Source of the DNA: Pseudomonas sp. RGM2987
GTDB lineage: Bacteria; Pseudomonadota; Gammaproteobacteria; Pseudomonadales; Pseudomonadaceae
Length of the DNA: 64,000 bases
Assembly: GCF_022952855.1 (NCBI RefSeq)
Contig: NZ_JALJDX010000222.1
Location: 124,001 to 188,000 of the forward strand
Direction of reading: 5' to 3'
The translations under genes and the position numbers were made by a program. The notes beneath the pieces were generated by a model, which was not told the DNA's origin, made no database searches, and saw nothing but the letters and a program-made list of their open reading frames with translations. Of this stretch, positions 42,279-51,856 are shown one piece after another (the stretch's first letter is position 1; every line of letters begins with the position of its first letter).

Positions 42279-43924
42279 AACGCCTGCTCGCTGTACTCGC
42301 CCTCAGTCCCCTGCTGGTCAACGCCGCCCCCCTCACGGCGGAAAAACAACCGCTCAACCTGCACGCCATCGGCATGTTTTTCGTCTTCGTCCTCGCCACT
42401 TTGCTGATTACCTGGTGGGCGTCACGCCGCACACGCTCGGCCGCTGACTTCTACAGCGCCGGTGGCGGCATCACCGGGTTCCAGAATGGCCTGGCGATCG
42501 CTGGCGACTACATGTCGGCAGCCACCTTGCTGGGGTTGTCGAGCATGGTCTTCGCCAAAGGCTACGACGGTTTCGTCTACATCATTGGCTTCTTCGTCGG
42601 CTGGCCCGTCGTCACGTTCCTGATGGCTGAACGCTTGCGCAACCTGGGCCGCTACACGTTCGCCGACATCGTTTCCTATCGACTCGATCAGATCCAGGTG
42701 CGCAGTTTCGCCGCCCTCGGATCATTGACGGTGGTGTGCTGCTACCTGGTGGTGCAGATGGTCGGTGCCGGCCAACTGATCAAGCTGTTGTTCGGCCTCG
42801 ATTACCGCACGGCGGTGGTGGTCGTCGGCGTGTTGATGTTGGTCTACGTGATCTTCGGCGGCATGCTCGCCACCACCTGGGTGCAGATTACCAAGGCGGT
42901 CTTGTTGCTGGCCGGCGGCACGACCCTGGTGCTGATGGCCCTGAGTCGCTTCGGCTTCAGCTTCGAAACCCTGGCTGCCCAGGCCGTGTCGGTGCATGCC
43001 AGCGGGGTACAGATCATGGGGCCGGGCACCTTGCTGGCCGACCCGATCAATGCCGTGTCGCTGTCCCTTGGCCTGGTCTTCGGCATCGCCGGCCTGCCGC
43101 ACATCCTGATGCGTTTCTTTACTGTGCCCAATGCCAAGGAAGCACGTAAATCGGTGCTGTTCGCCACGATGTTCATCGGCTTCTTTTTCCTGGTGGTGTG
43201 CGTGCTGGGCTATACCGCCATCGTCATCGTTGGTACCGATCCGCAGTTCTATGTCGACGGCAAGCTGGGCGGGGCCATGATCGGCGGCGGCAACATGGTT
43301 GCCATGCACTTGGCCAAGGCGGTGGGCGGCAATCTGTTTCTCGGCTTCCTCTCGGCCGTGGCGTTCGCCACCATTCTGGCAGTGGTGTCCGGTCTGGCCC
43401 TGGCCGGTGCCTCCGCCATTTCCCATGACCTTTATGCTTCGGTGTTCAGGAAGGGCCGCGCCGACGAGAAAAAGGAAATGCAAGTGTCGCGCATCGCCAC
43501 CGTGTGTCTGGGCATCGTTGCGATTTCCCTGGGTATTCTGTTCGAAGGCCAAAACATTGCCTTCCTGGTGGGCCTGACGTTCGGCATCGCCGCTTCTGCA
43601 AATTTCCCGGTATTGATCATGTCCATGTACTGGCGCGGCCTGACCACCCGTGGCGCCCTGTACGGCGGGCTGACCGGTCTGGTCAGCGCATTGGTCATGG
43701 TGGTCGGCTCGCCGTCGGTGTGGGTCGGCGTGCTGGGCCATGCCCAGGCGCTCTTCCCCTACGACCAGCCGGCGCTGTTCTCCATGCCGCTGGCCTTCCT
43801 TGTCATCGTCGTTGCCTCCAGGCTGGACCGTAGCGAACGGGCCGACCGCGAGCGTGCCGCCTACGACGATCAGTTCGTCCGTGCCCAAACGGGCCTGGGC
43901 GCTTCCATGGCAAGCAGTCACTGA
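42275..43924 (+). CDS. ActP-like monocarboxylate:cation symporter
   Basis: A 549-residue sodium:solute symporter with a cleavable-looking N-terminal signal sequence (MKRLLAVLALSPLLVNAAPL) as in E. coli ActP, followed by about 13 membrane helices. Family blocks include ADFYSAGGGITGFQNGLAIA, GDYMSAATLLGLSS and FGIAGLPHILMRFFTVP. ActP imports acetate and other short carboxylates, including glycolate and propionate. Here it is followed by a porin and a branched-chain acyl-CoA pathway, so a C3-C5 acid such as isobutyrate is the likely substrate (inference). GGAGGAG precedes the start inside the DUF485 gene. Confidence 0.92.
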   Translation: MKRLLAVLALSPLLVNAAPLTAEKQPLNLHAIGMFFVFVLATLLITWWASRRTRSAADFYSAGGGITGFQNGLAIAGDYMSAATLLGLSSMVFAKGYDGFVYIIGFFVGWPVVTFLMAERLRNLGRYTFADIVSYRLDQIQVRSFAALGSLTVVCCYLVVQMVGAGQLIKLLFGLDYRTAVVVVGVLMLVYVIFGGMLATTWVQITKAVLLLAGGTTLVLMALSRFGFSFETLAAQAVSVHASGVQIMGPGTLLADPINAVSLSLGLVFGIAGLPHILMRFFTVPNAKEARKSVLFATMFIGFFFLVVCVLGYTAIVIVGTDPQFYVDGKLGGAMIGGGNMVAMHLAKAVGGNLFLGFLSAVAFATILAVVSGLALAGASAISHDLYASVFRKGRADEKKEMQVSRIATVCLGIVAISLGILFEGQNIAFLVGLTFGIAASANFPVLIMSMYWRGLTTRGALYGGLTGLVSALVMVVGSPSVWVGVLGHAQALFPYDQPALFSMPLAFLVIVVASRLDRSERADRERAAYDDQFVRAQTGLGASMASSH

Positions 43925-43945
43925 GCCTGCAAAGCCAACGATCCT

Positions 43946-43977
43946 GAGGTGCGATTCAGCGGCGCTGTTCGCACCTC
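43946..43977 (+). terminator. Strong hairpin after the permease gene
   Basis: GAGGTGCGA pairs perfectly with TCGCACCTC, enclosing a CAGC-GGC-GCTG stem, 22 bases after the permease stop. No T tract follows, so it may attenuate transcription or stabilise the message 3' end rather than fully terminate. Confidence 0.5.
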
Positions 43978-44074
43978 TAACCTGCCCTGCGCCATAGGGC
44001 ATCTCCAAAAGTCTTCCCTCCATCGGCCGTGACCGGTGTGGGAAAGGCTTGCCTATAACAATAAGAGGTCAGCC

Positions 44075-45325
44075 ATGAAAAACACCCTTTTCCCGCTGTT
44101 CCTGGCAGGCAGCAGCCTCGCCACCCAGGCCCACGCGGACTTCATCGAAGACAGCAAAGCCAGACTGGAATTGCGCAACTTCTACTTCAACCGCGATTTC
44201 CGTCAGACCGCAGCGGCCCAATCCAAGCAAGAAGAGTGGGCCCAAGGCTTCCTGCTGCGTTATGAATCCGGTTACACGGATGGCACCATCGGCGTGGGCA
44301 TCGATGCGCTCGGCCTGCTTGGCGTCAAGCTTGATTCCAGCCCCGATCGCGCCGGTTCCGGCCTGCTCAAACGTGATGCCAGCGCGCCCAGGCGGGCCAA
44401 GGATGAGTACGGTGAGCTGGGCCTGACCGCCAAGTTCAAGGCCTCCAACAGCGTACTCAAGGTGGGAACCCTGACGCCCAAGCTTCCGGTGTTGGTGGCC
44501 AACGATTCACGCCTGCTACCACAGACCTTTCGCGGCGGCCAGTTAAACGTCCAGGAGATCAAAGGCCTGGTTATCGATGCGGGGCACCTGGATCGCGTCA
44601 ACCAGCGCGACTCCTCGGACTACGAGAAATTCAGCATCACCACCACCGGAGCCAAGGGCATCGCCAACAGCCAGGTGCGCAGCAACGCCTTCGACTTCGC
44701 CAGCCTGGCCTACCAATGGAACGGCCAACTGAACTCCAGCTACAGCTACGGTGGCCTGGATAACTTCTATCACCAGCACCAATTCAATCTGGTTCATGTG
44801 CTACCGCTCGGCGAAGGGCAGTCGCTTAAAAGCGACTTGCGTTATGCCCGTTCGACCGACGATGGCCACAGCAACATCGACAACAACGCTTTGGGCGCGA
44901 TGTTCACCTATGCCCTTGGCGGCCATGCCTTTGGCCTGGGCTATCAACGCATGAGCGGCGACACCGGTTTCGCCTACATCAACGGCACCGATGCGTTCCT
45001 GGTCAACTTCGTGCAGATCGGCGATTTTGCCAACACGGACGAGCGCTCCTGGCAAGCGCGCTACGACTACAACTTCGCCGCGCTTGGGGTTCCCGGCCTG
45101 ACCTTCATGACCCGCTACCTGTCCGGCGACAGCATTGACCTGGGCGCCGGCAACGCTAAGGGTCGCGAGTGGGAACGCGACACCGATATCGGCTACGTGG
45201 TGCAGGAAGGACCGCTAAAAAACGTGGGGCTGAAATGGCGTAACGCGACTGTGCGCACCGCCCATTTCGGCAGTGACCTCAATGAGAACCGGCTGATCCT
45301 CAGCTACACCCTGGCGCTCTGGTAA
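44075..45325 (+). CDS. OprD-family outer-membrane porin
   Basis: A 416-residue OprD-type (18-strand) porin. The signal peptide (LFPLFLAGSSLATQAHA) is followed by the family start DFIEDSKARLELRNFYFNRD. Typical blocks are GTLTPKLPVLVANDSRLLPQ with a QTFRGGQ loop, and the C-terminal GREWERDTDIGYVVQEGPLK ending in the terminal aromatic (SYTLALW). These porins take up small carboxylates or amino acids. AGAGG lies just before the ATG at 44075. Placement between the symporter and the acyl-CoA synthetase suggests it admits the same acid. Confidence 0.93.
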   Translation: MKNTLFPLFLAGSSLATQAHADFIEDSKARLELRNFYFNRDFRQTAAAQSKQEEWAQGFLLRYESGYTDGTIGVGIDALGLLGVKLDSSPDRAGSGLLKRDASAPRRAKDEYGELGLTAKFKASNSVLKVGTLTPKLPVLVANDSRLLPQTFRGGQLNVQEIKGLVIDAGHLDRVNQRDSSDYEKFSITTTGAKGIANSQVRSNAFDFASLAYQWNGQLNSSYSYGGLDNFYHQHQFNLVHVLPLGEGQSLKSDLRYARSTDDGHSNIDNNALGAMFTYALGGHAFGLGYQRMSGDTGFAYINGTDAFLVNFVQIGDFANTDERSWQARYDYNFAALGVPGLTFMTRYLSGDSIDLGAGNAKGREWERDTDIGYVVQEGPLKNVGLKWRNATVRTAHFGSDLNENRLILSYTLALW

Positions 45326-45696
45326 AAACATCCGTGAGGCCGGATCCAATCCCCCGCGCCTGAAAGGTGCAGGAGGCATCCGGCCCCACGGCACTGGGCC
45401 CGAAATCGGTGAAGAACCCACCCATGCATTTTTGCACAACATACTGGCCTTTTTAGTTGTTCTTGTTTGTTTTATGCATGCATATACTCAATTCAAATCT
45501 GGTCGTGAGCCAGGTCCGTCCCGACAAAAATAAACAAGGGAACCCACCGTGAAACCATCCTTGCTGGCCGCCTCCCCATCATCAGATCCGAGCACCTGTC
45601 CCGTACGCCCAGCGACACGCAGCCATGCCGCTCTTGCTGCCTGACTTTCGTACTCGCTACCTGCGCCGATCGGCACCTTGATTGATGGAGAGAACA
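45326..45696 (+). promoter_or_regulatory. Control region upstream of the acyl-CoA synthetase operon
   Basis: A 371-base gap. A hairpin pairs GGCCGGAT (45338-45345) with ATCCGGCC (45378-45385) right after the porin and probably ends its transcript. An AT-rich segment follows, containing a 12-base perfect palindrome TATGCATGCATA (45473-45484), a candidate operator. A 31-codon frame (GTG at 45549 with GGGA upstream, stop 45644) could be a leader peptide but has no recognisable relatives. The operon promoter is expected here. Confidence 0.5.
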
Positions 45697-47400
45697 ATGA
45701 ATAACAACAGCCAACCCTTCCTCGCCGCTCGCGACTTCCTGCTGGCCCACCGTACCGATTACGCCACGGCCGTGCGGGATTTCCGCTGGCCGCAACTGAG
45801 CGAATTCAATTGGGCGCTGGATTACTTCGATGCCATGGCCCAGGGCAATCATGCCAACGCCCTGTGGATCGTCGAAGAAGACGGCAGCGAGCAATGCTAC
45901 AGCTTCCAGCAGCTGGCCTTACGCTCCAACCAAGTGGCTAACCACCTGCGCGCCCTCGGCGTGCGGCGGGGCGAGCGCATCCTGTTGATGCTCGGCAACG
46001 ATATCGCCCTGTGGGAAACCATGCTGGCCGCGTTCAAGCTCGGCGCCGTGGTCATCCCTGCCACCGCCCTGCTCACTCCTGATGACCTGAGCGACCGTAT
46101 CGACCGCGGTCAGGTTCGCCATCTGGTGGTCGGCAGCGCCCATGTCGATAAGTTTGTCGGACTGGGCGACGGCTGTAGCCGCATCTGCGTGGGTTCATCC
46201 TGCGCCGGCTGGGTCTCCCACAGTGCTGCCAACGAATACCCGGAGCACTTCGAGGCCGAGGGCAGCACCCTGGCCACCGACCCGATGCTGCTGTACTTCA
46301 CCTCCGGCACCACCTCCAAGCCAAAAATGGTGCTGCACAGCCACCAGAGCTACCCAGTCGGCCACCTGTCGACCATGTACTGGATCGGCCTGAAGCCCGG
46401 TGACCTGCACCTGAACATTTCCTCCCCGGGCTGGGCCAAGCATGCCTGGAGCTGCCTGTTCGCGCCGTGGAACGCCGGCGCCTGCATCTTCATTCACAAC
46501 GTCGCGCGCTTCAGTGCCCCGGTCCTGCTTACCACCCTGGAGCGCTACGGCGTCACCAGCCTGTGCGCCCCGCCCACCGTGTGGCGCATGTTGATCCAGG
46601 AGGACCTGGCCGGAATCAAGGACCGTCTGCGCCTGCGGGAACTGGTGGGCGCCGGTGAGCCGCTCAACCCGGAAATCATCGAGCAGATCCAGCACGCCTG
46701 GGGCCTGCCGCTGCGGGACGGATTCGGTCAGTCGGAAACCACCGCCCTGGTTGGCAACACGCCCGGCCAGGTGCTCAAGCCTGGCTCCATGGGGCGCCCG
46801 TTGCCGGGCTACCGGGTGACCATGCTCGACCCCGATGGCGTACCGGGCAGCGAGGGTGAAGTGGCCCTGCCGCTCGATGTGCGTCCCCTTGGCCTGATGC
46901 TCTGCTACGAGGACAGTCCGGAAAAAACCGCCGAAGTGATGCGCGACGGTTACTACCGTACCGGTGACACCGCGCAGATTGACCAGGACGGCTACATCAC
47001 CTTTGTCGGCCGCGCCGACGACGTGTTCAAGGCTTCCGACTATCGCATCAGCCCGTTTGAACTGGAGAGCGCGCTGATCGAGCATCCGGCGGTGATGGAA
47101 GTGGCCGTGGTACCCAGCCCCGACCCGGTACGTCTGGCCGTGCCCAAGGCGTTCCTGATCCTGGCCCACGGCGAACCCGGCAATGCGGAACTGGCCGGCA
47201 ACATCCTCGCCTTCGCCCGTGAACACCTGGCGCCTTACAAGCGGGTGCGCCGCATCGAGTTCGTCACCGAACTGCCCAAGACCATATCCGGAAAAATCCG
47301 CCGGGTGGAACTGCGGCAGATGGAAGTGCAACGCCGCCAGAGCGAGACACGCGGCGCGCAAGAGCACTTCGAAGAAGACTTCCCACAGCTCAAGGGCTGA
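45697..47400 (+). CDS. Acyl-CoA synthetase (AMP-forming)
   Basis: A 567-residue adenylate-forming ligase that activates a carboxylic acid to its CoA thioester. The phosphate loop is YFTSGTTSKPKMVLHSH, followed by the DGFGQSETT (A5), GYYRTGDTAQIDQDGYI (A7) and PKTISGKIRR (A10, catalytic Lys) motifs. The overall pattern is that of medium-chain or propionyl/isobutyryl-type synthetases. The ATG at 45697 has GGAG upstream. As first gene of a set that continues with mmsA, mmsB and an acyl-CoA dehydrogenase, it most likely activates isobutyrate or a close relative. This is inference from context. Confidence 0.93.
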   Translation: MNNNSQPFLAARDFLLAHRTDYATAVRDFRWPQLSEFNWALDYFDAMAQGNHANALWIVEEDGSEQCYSFQQLALRSNQVANHLRALGVRRGERILLMLGNDIALWETMLAAFKLGAVVIPATALLTPDDLSDRIDRGQVRHLVVGSAHVDKFVGLGDGCSRICVGSSCAGWVSHSAANEYPEHFEAEGSTLATDPMLLYFTSGTTSKPKMVLHSHQSYPVGHLSTMYWIGLKPGDLHLNISSPGWAKHAWSCLFAPWNAGACIFIHNVARFSAPVLLTTLERYGVTSLCAPPTVWRMLIQEDLAGIKDRLRLRELVGAGEPLNPEIIEQIQHAWGLPLRDGFGQSETTALVGNTPGQVLKPGSMGRPLPGYRVTMLDPDGVPGSEGEVALPLDVRPLGLMLCYEDSPEKTAEVMRDGYYRTGDTAQIDQDGYITFVGRADDVFKASDYRISPFELESALIEHPAVMEVAVVPSPDPVRLAVPKAFLILAHGEPGNAELAGNILAFAREHLAPYKRVRRIEFVTELPKTISGKIRRVELRQMEVQRRQSETRGAQEHFEEDFPQLKG

Positions 47401-47502
47401 ACCCGGGTCGGTCCGCCGGCCCTCATGAAGACCAACGAGACCGCTCGGCCAAACCAGGCCGAGGGGCCTCACTCAACCTCAAAAAAGCAGGCAGGCCCCA
47501 CC

Positions 47503-49011
47503 ATGACTTCTTCCAGCGTTCCAAGCGTCAAGCTGCTCATCAACGGCGAATTCGTTGAGTCGCGCACCGAGCAGTGGCGCGACGTGATCAACCCGGCAAC
47601 CCAGCAAGTGTTGGCCCGTGTGCCCTTCGCCACCACCGAGGAAATGAACGCCGCAGTGGCCAGCGCCAAACAAGCGTTCAAGACCTGGCGCAAGACGCCG
47701 ATCGGCGTGCGCTCGCGGATCTTCTTCAAGTACCAGCAACTGATCCGGGAGAACATCAAGGAACTGGCGGCCCTGCTCACCGCTGAACAGGGCAAGACCC
47801 TGCCGGATGCGGAAGGCGATGTGTTCCGCGGGCTGGAAGTCGTCGAGCACGCAACCGCCATCGGCAACCTGCAGATGGGCGAACTGGCCAACAACGTTGC
47901 CAATGGCGTCGATACCTACACCTTGATGCAACCGCTGGGCGTGTGCGCCGGAATCACCCCCTTCAATTTCCCAGCGATGATCCCTTTGTGGATGTTCCCC
48001 ATGGCGATCGCCACCGGTAATACCTTCATCCTCAAGCCGTCCGAACAGGATCCGCTGGTGACCATGCGCCTAGTCGAACTGGCCCTGGAAGCCGGTGTAC
48101 CCAAAGGCGTGCTCAACGTGATCCACGGCGGCGTCGACGCGGTGAACCTGATCTGCGACCACCCGGACATCAAGGCCGTGTCCTTCGTCGGCTCGACCAA
48201 GGTCGGTACCCACGTTTATAACCGTGCCACCCAGAACGGCAAGCGCGCGCAGTGCATGATGGGCGCGAAAAACCACGCCATCGTCCTGCCTGACGCCAAC
48301 AAGCGTCAGACCCTGAACAACCTGCTGGGCGCCTCGTTTGGCGCCGCAGGCCAGCGATGCATGGCCCTGCCGGTGGTGATCCTGGTGGGTGAAGCCCAGG
48401 CCTGGTTGCCGGACCTGATCGAGCGCACCAAGACCCTGAAGGTCAACGGCGGCACCGAGCCTGGCACCGACATTGGCCCAGTGATTTCCTGCGCGGCCCT
48501 GGACCGGGTCAACGGCCTGATCGCCAGCGGCATCGCAGAAGGCGCCACACTCGAACTGGATGGACGCAACCCCAGCGTACCCGGTTACCAGGACGGCAAC
48601 TTCGTCGGCCCGACCATCTTCTCCGGTGTCACCGCGCAGATGTCCGTCTATCGCGAGGAAATTTTCGGCCCGGTGCTGTGCGTGATGCACGCTGCCGACC
48701 TGAGCGAGGCGATCGAGATTATCAACGCCAACCCCAATGGTAACGGCACTGCCCTGTTCACCCGCTCCGGTGCCGCGGCCCGGCACTTCCAGGAAGAAAT
48801 CGACGTCGGCCAGGTGGGCATCAACGTGCCGATCCCGGTGCCGGTCCCGCTGTTTTCTTTCTCCGGTTCGCGCGCTTCCAAGCTGGGTGACCTGGGTCCG
48901 TATGGCAAGCAAGTAGTGACCTTCTACACCCAGACCAAGACCGTCACCCAGCGCTGGTTCGATGAAGACGACACCGACAGCGCCGTGAACACCACCATCA
49001 CCCTGAAATGA
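47503..49011 (+). CDS. mmsA: CoA-acylating methylmalonate-semialdehyde dehydrogenase
   Basis: A 502-residue aldehyde dehydrogenase of the MmsA group that converts methylmalonate semialdehyde to propionyl-CoA with NAD and CoA. The nucleophile is in GQRCMALPV. The usual catalytic-base motif ELGGK is replaced by MGAKNHAIV, the hallmark of CoA-dependent MmsA enzymes. Other family blocks include AGITPFNFPAMIPLWMFPMA and GTALFTRSG. I chose the ATG at 47503. An in-frame ATG at 47425 would add 26 residues lacking family resemblance. It lies 102 bases after the acyl-CoA synthetase. Confidence 0.95.
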   Translation: MTSSSVPSVKLLINGEFVESRTEQWRDVINPATQQVLARVPFATTEEMNAAVASAKQAFKTWRKTPIGVRSRIFFKYQQLIRENIKELAALLTAEQGKTLPDAEGDVFRGLEVVEHATAIGNLQMGELANNVANGVDTYTLMQPLGVCAGITPFNFPAMIPLWMFPMAIATGNTFILKPSEQDPLVTMRLVELALEAGVPKGVLNVIHGGVDAVNLICDHPDIKAVSFVGSTKVGTHVYNRATQNGKRAQCMMGAKNHAIVLPDANKRQTLNNLLGASFGAAGQRCMALPVVILVGEAQAWLPDLIERTKTLKVNGGTEPGTDIGPVISCAALDRVNGLIASGIAEGATLELDGRNPSVPGYQDGNFVGPTIFSGVTAQMSVYREEIFGPVLCVMHAADLSEAIEIINANPNGNGTALFTRSGAAARHFQEEIDVGQVGINVPIPVPVPLFSFSGSRASKLGDLGPYGKQVVTFYTQTKTVTQRWFDEDDTDSAVNTTITLK

Positions 49012-49017
49012 CCTTTG

Positions 49018-49042
49018 CTGGCCGGCGTCAAGCGCCGGCCAG
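49018..49042 (+). repeat. Intra-operon hairpin between mmsA and the hydratase gene
   Basis: CTGGCCGGCG-TCAAG-CGCCGGCCAG is a perfect 10-base-pair stem placed between the mmsA stop and the AGGAG of the next gene. There is no T tract, so it is more likely an RNA-processing or stability element than a terminator. Confidence 0.6.
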
Positions 49043-49056
49043 TCAGGAGCTTAAAG

Positions 49057-49830
49057 ATGGAATACCAGACTCTACTGGTCGATGTGCAACAGCGCGTGGG
49101 CCTGATCACCCTCAACCGGCCACAGGCGCTCAACGCACTGAACAGCCAATTGATCGCCGAGCTGAACCAGGCCCTTGATCGCCTGGAGGCCGACCCTGAA
49201 GTCGGCTGCCTGGTCATCACCGGATCGACCAAGGCCTTTGCCGCCGGTGCCGACATCAAAGAAATGGCCGCGCTGAGTTATCCGCAGATCTATCTGGACG
49301 ATTTCTTTGCCGCCGCCGACCGCATCGGCGCCCGGCGCAAGCCAATTATTGCTGCAGTGGCTGGCTATGCGTTGGGCGGCGGCTGCGAGCTGGCACTGAT
49401 GTGCGACTTCATCTATGCCGCCGATAACGCCCGCTTCGGCCTGCCGGAGCTGAACCTGGGTGTGATCCCCGGCATCGGTGGCACCCAGCGCCTGAGCCGC
49501 ACCGTGGGCAAATCCAAGGCCATGGAGATGTGCCTGACGGGTCGCCAGCTCAGTGCCGAGGAAGCTGAGCGCGCCAATCTGGTGGCCCGTGTTTTCCCCG
49601 TTGCAGAGTTGCTGGAACGAACCCTGGAAGTCGCCCGCGGCATTGCCGGCAAGTCGCTGCCAGCAGCCATGATGATCAAGGAATGCGTCAACCGCGCCGA
49701 AGAAATCAGCCTCACCGAAGGCGTACGTTTCGAGCGCCGGCTGTTCCATTCGCTGTTTGCCAGCCACGACCAAAAGGAAGGCATGCAAGCCTTCGTCGAC
49801 AAGCGCGTGCCAAATTTCCTGCACCACTGA
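49057..49830 (+). CDS. Enoyl-CoA hydratase
   Basis: A 257-residue crotonase-family hydratase. The oxyanion-hole segment is KAFAAGADIKEMAAL, and both catalytic glutamates are present (GGGCELALMCDF and FGLPELNLGVIPGIGGTQRL). In this operon it would hydrate methacrylyl-CoA to 3-hydroxyisobutyryl-CoA. The ATG at 49057 has AGGAG upstream. A frame starting at 49015 adds only an unlikely basic extension through the hairpin. Confidence 0.93.
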   Translation: MEYQTLLVDVQQRVGLITLNRPQALNALNSQLIAELNQALDRLEADPEVGCLVITGSTKAFAAGADIKEMAALSYPQIYLDDFFAAADRIGARRKPIIAAVAGYALGGGCELALMCDFIYAADNARFGLPELNLGVIPGIGGTQRLSRTVGKSKAMEMCLTGRQLSAEEAERANLVARVFPVAELLERTLEVARGIAGKSLPAAMMIKECVNRAEEISLTEGVRFERRLFHSLFASHDQKEGMQAFVDKRVPNFLHH

Positions 49831-49855
49831 ACCCCACTCGCAAAAGGTAGCCATC

Positions 49856-50746
49856 ATGCATATCGGATTTCTCGGCCTCGGCAATATGGGTGGCCCCATG
49901 GCTCGCAACCTGCTCAAGGCCGGCCACCGCCTGACTGTCTTCGATCCGTTCCCGCAGGCAGTCGCCGCCCTGGTGGAGGGCGGCGCCAGCCCAGCCGACT
50001 CACCGGCCGCCGTGGCAAGCGCCAAGGTTGAAGTAATCATCACCATGTTGCCGACCGCCGACCATGTGAAGCAGGTCTATCGCGGCAAGGATGGGCTACT
50101 CGCCAATGTCGACCAGGGCGTCCTGTTGATCGACAGTTCGACCATCGATCCGCTGACCGCCCGCGAGGTCGCCAGGTTCGCCCTTGCCCAGGGCAACCCG
50201 ATGCTCGACGCACCGGTCTCCGGCGGCACCGGTGGCGCAGCGGCAGGCACCTTGACGTTTATGGTTGGCGGCCCGGTCGGCGTGTACGACCAAGCCCTGC
50301 CGGTCCTCTCGGTGATGGGCCAGAACATCGTGCACTGCGGTGCGGCGGGCAACGGTCAGGTGGCCAAGATCGCCAACAACATGCTGTTGGGCATCTCGAT
50401 GGTCGGGGTCGCTGAAGCGATGGCCCTGGGTGTGGCACTGGGCATGGACGCCAAGGTACTGGCAGGGGTAATCAATTCCTCCACCGGGCGCTGCTGGAGT
50501 TCGATGATCAATAACCCGTTCCCCGGGGTGATGGAAAACACTCCGGCCTCCCGCGGCTACAGTGGCGGCTTTGGCACCGACCTGATGCTCAAGGATCTGG
50601 GCCTCGCCACCGAAGCCGCCAGGCAGGCGCGCCAGCCAGTGGTGCTCGGCGCCGTCGCCCAGCAGCTCTACCAAACCTTCAGCCTGCAAGGCAAAGGCAG
50701 CCTGGATTTCTCCGCGATCATCAAAATGTTCCGCGGGGAGTCATGA
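49856..50746 (+). CDS. mmsB: 3-hydroxyisobutyrate dehydrogenase
   Basis: A 296-residue beta-hydroxyacid dehydrogenase that oxidises 3-hydroxyisobutyrate to methylmalonate semialdehyde. The NAD-binding motif GFLGLGNMGGPMARNLLKAG is at the extreme N terminus. The substrate-binding DAPVSGGTGGAAAGTLTFM and the catalytic Lys in GNGQVAKIANNMLLGI follow. An AAAGG precedes the ATG at 49856. The stop overlaps the next gene by four bases (ATGA at 50743-50746), implying coupled translation. Confidence 0.95.
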   Translation: MHIGFLGLGNMGGPMARNLLKAGHRLTVFDPFPQAVAALVEGGASPADSPAAVASAKVEVIITMLPTADHVKQVYRGKDGLLANVDQGVLLIDSSTIDPLTAREVARFALAQGNPMLDAPVSGGTGGAAAGTLTFMVGGPVGVYDQALPVLSVMGQNIVHCGAAGNGQVAKIANNMLLGISMVGVAEAMALGVALGMDAKVLAGVINSSTGRCWSSMINNPFPGVMENTPASRGYSGGFGTDLMLKDLGLATEAARQARQPVVLGAVAQQLYQTFSLQGKGSLDFSAIIKMFRGES

Positions 50747-51837
50747 GCATGAGCGAGCAACAGGCACCGGTACTGGCTCGTGTGAGCAATCGCATCGGCC
50801 ACCTGACGTTGAACCGACCCGGCGCATTGAACACCCTGGACCTGCCCACGGTGGACTTGCTGCACCAACACCTACAGGCGTGGGAAAGCGACCCGCAGAT
50901 CGTTGCGGTGACCCTGCGCGGTGCCGGCGAAAAAGCCTTCTGTGCCGGCGGTGATATCCGGATGTTGTACGACAGCCACAAGGCCGGCCACAACCTGCAC
51001 GAACGGTTTTTCGAGCAAGAATACGCCCTCGATCACTATCTGCATCGCTACCCTAAACCGGTACTGGCGCTGTTGGATGGGTTCGTCCTGGGCGGCGGCA
51101 TGGGACTGGCCCAGGCGGCCTCGCTACGAGTCATCACCGAGCGCACGCGGATGGGTATGCCGGAAGTCGGCATCGGCTTTTTCCCGGACGTTGGCGGCAG
51201 TTATTTCCTGCCGCGGCTTCCGGGTGAACTGGGGATTTATCTGGGTGTGACCGGCTGCCAAGTACGCGCCGCCGACGCGCTCTACGCGCAACTGGCCGAT
51301 TATTGTCTGCCCAGCGAACGGCTGGCTGAACTGGATACCCGGCTCGATCAGTTGAACTGGAGCAGCACACCTGAACAGGACCTCCAGGACCTGCTCGGTG
51401 GCATGGCTACCGAACGCATCGCCGGGTCGGAACTCAAGGCCTATCGGCAGGTGATCGACGAATACTTTTCCCTGCCGGATGTGCCAGCCATCCACGCGGC
51501 CCTGCTGCGCGAACAACGTCCCGAACTGCGCGATTGGGCCGAGCAGACAGTCAGCCTGATCGACAGCCGATCGCCGCTGGCAATGGCCGTGACCCTGGAA
51601 CTGCTTCGTCGCGGGCGCTACCTGAGCCTGGCCGACTGTTTCGCTCAGGAGCTGTACCTGGATTATCAATGGTTCGACAAAGGAGACCTGATGGAGGGGG
51701 TCCGCGCCTTGATCATCGACAAGGACAAGACGCCGATCTGGAACCCACCGACCCTGGATGAACTGGCGCCGCCACGGGTGCAATCGTTTTTCAGCAACTT
51801 TCGCCCGGTCTCCGGCAAGCCCCTTCGTACCGCCTGA
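50743..51837 (+). CDS. 3-hydroxyisobutyryl-CoA hydrolase
   Basis: A 364-residue crotonase-superfamily hydrolase of the HIBCH type, longer than a hydratase because of its C-terminal extension. Signature blocks are EKAFCAGGDIRMLYDSHKAG, DGFVLGGGMGLAQAASLRV and MPEVGIGFFPDVGGSYFLPR, with the catalytic Glu and Asp. It cleaves 3-hydroxyisobutyryl-CoA to the free acid, a step specific to valine/isobutyrate breakdown that pulls the toxic methacrylyl-CoA forward. The annotation rests on motif and length. The pathway context with mmsA and mmsB makes it strong. Confidence 0.92.
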   Translation: MSMSEQQAPVLARVSNRIGHLTLNRPGALNTLDLPTVDLLHQHLQAWESDPQIVAVTLRGAGEKAFCAGGDIRMLYDSHKAGHNLHERFFEQEYALDHYLHRYPKPVLALLDGFVLGGGMGLAQAASLRVITERTRMGMPEVGIGFFPDVGGSYFLPRLPGELGIYLGVTGCQVRAADALYAQLADYCLPSERLAELDTRLDQLNWSSTPEQDLQDLLGGMATERIAGSELKAYRQVIDEYFSLPDVPAIHAALLREQRPELRDWAEQTVSLIDSRSPLAMAVTLELLRRGRYLSLADCFAQELYLDYQWFDKGDLMEGVRALIIDKDKTPIWNPPTLDELAPPRVQSFFSNFRPVSGKPLRTA

Positions 51838-51856
51838 CCCAACAGGAGACAGTGCA

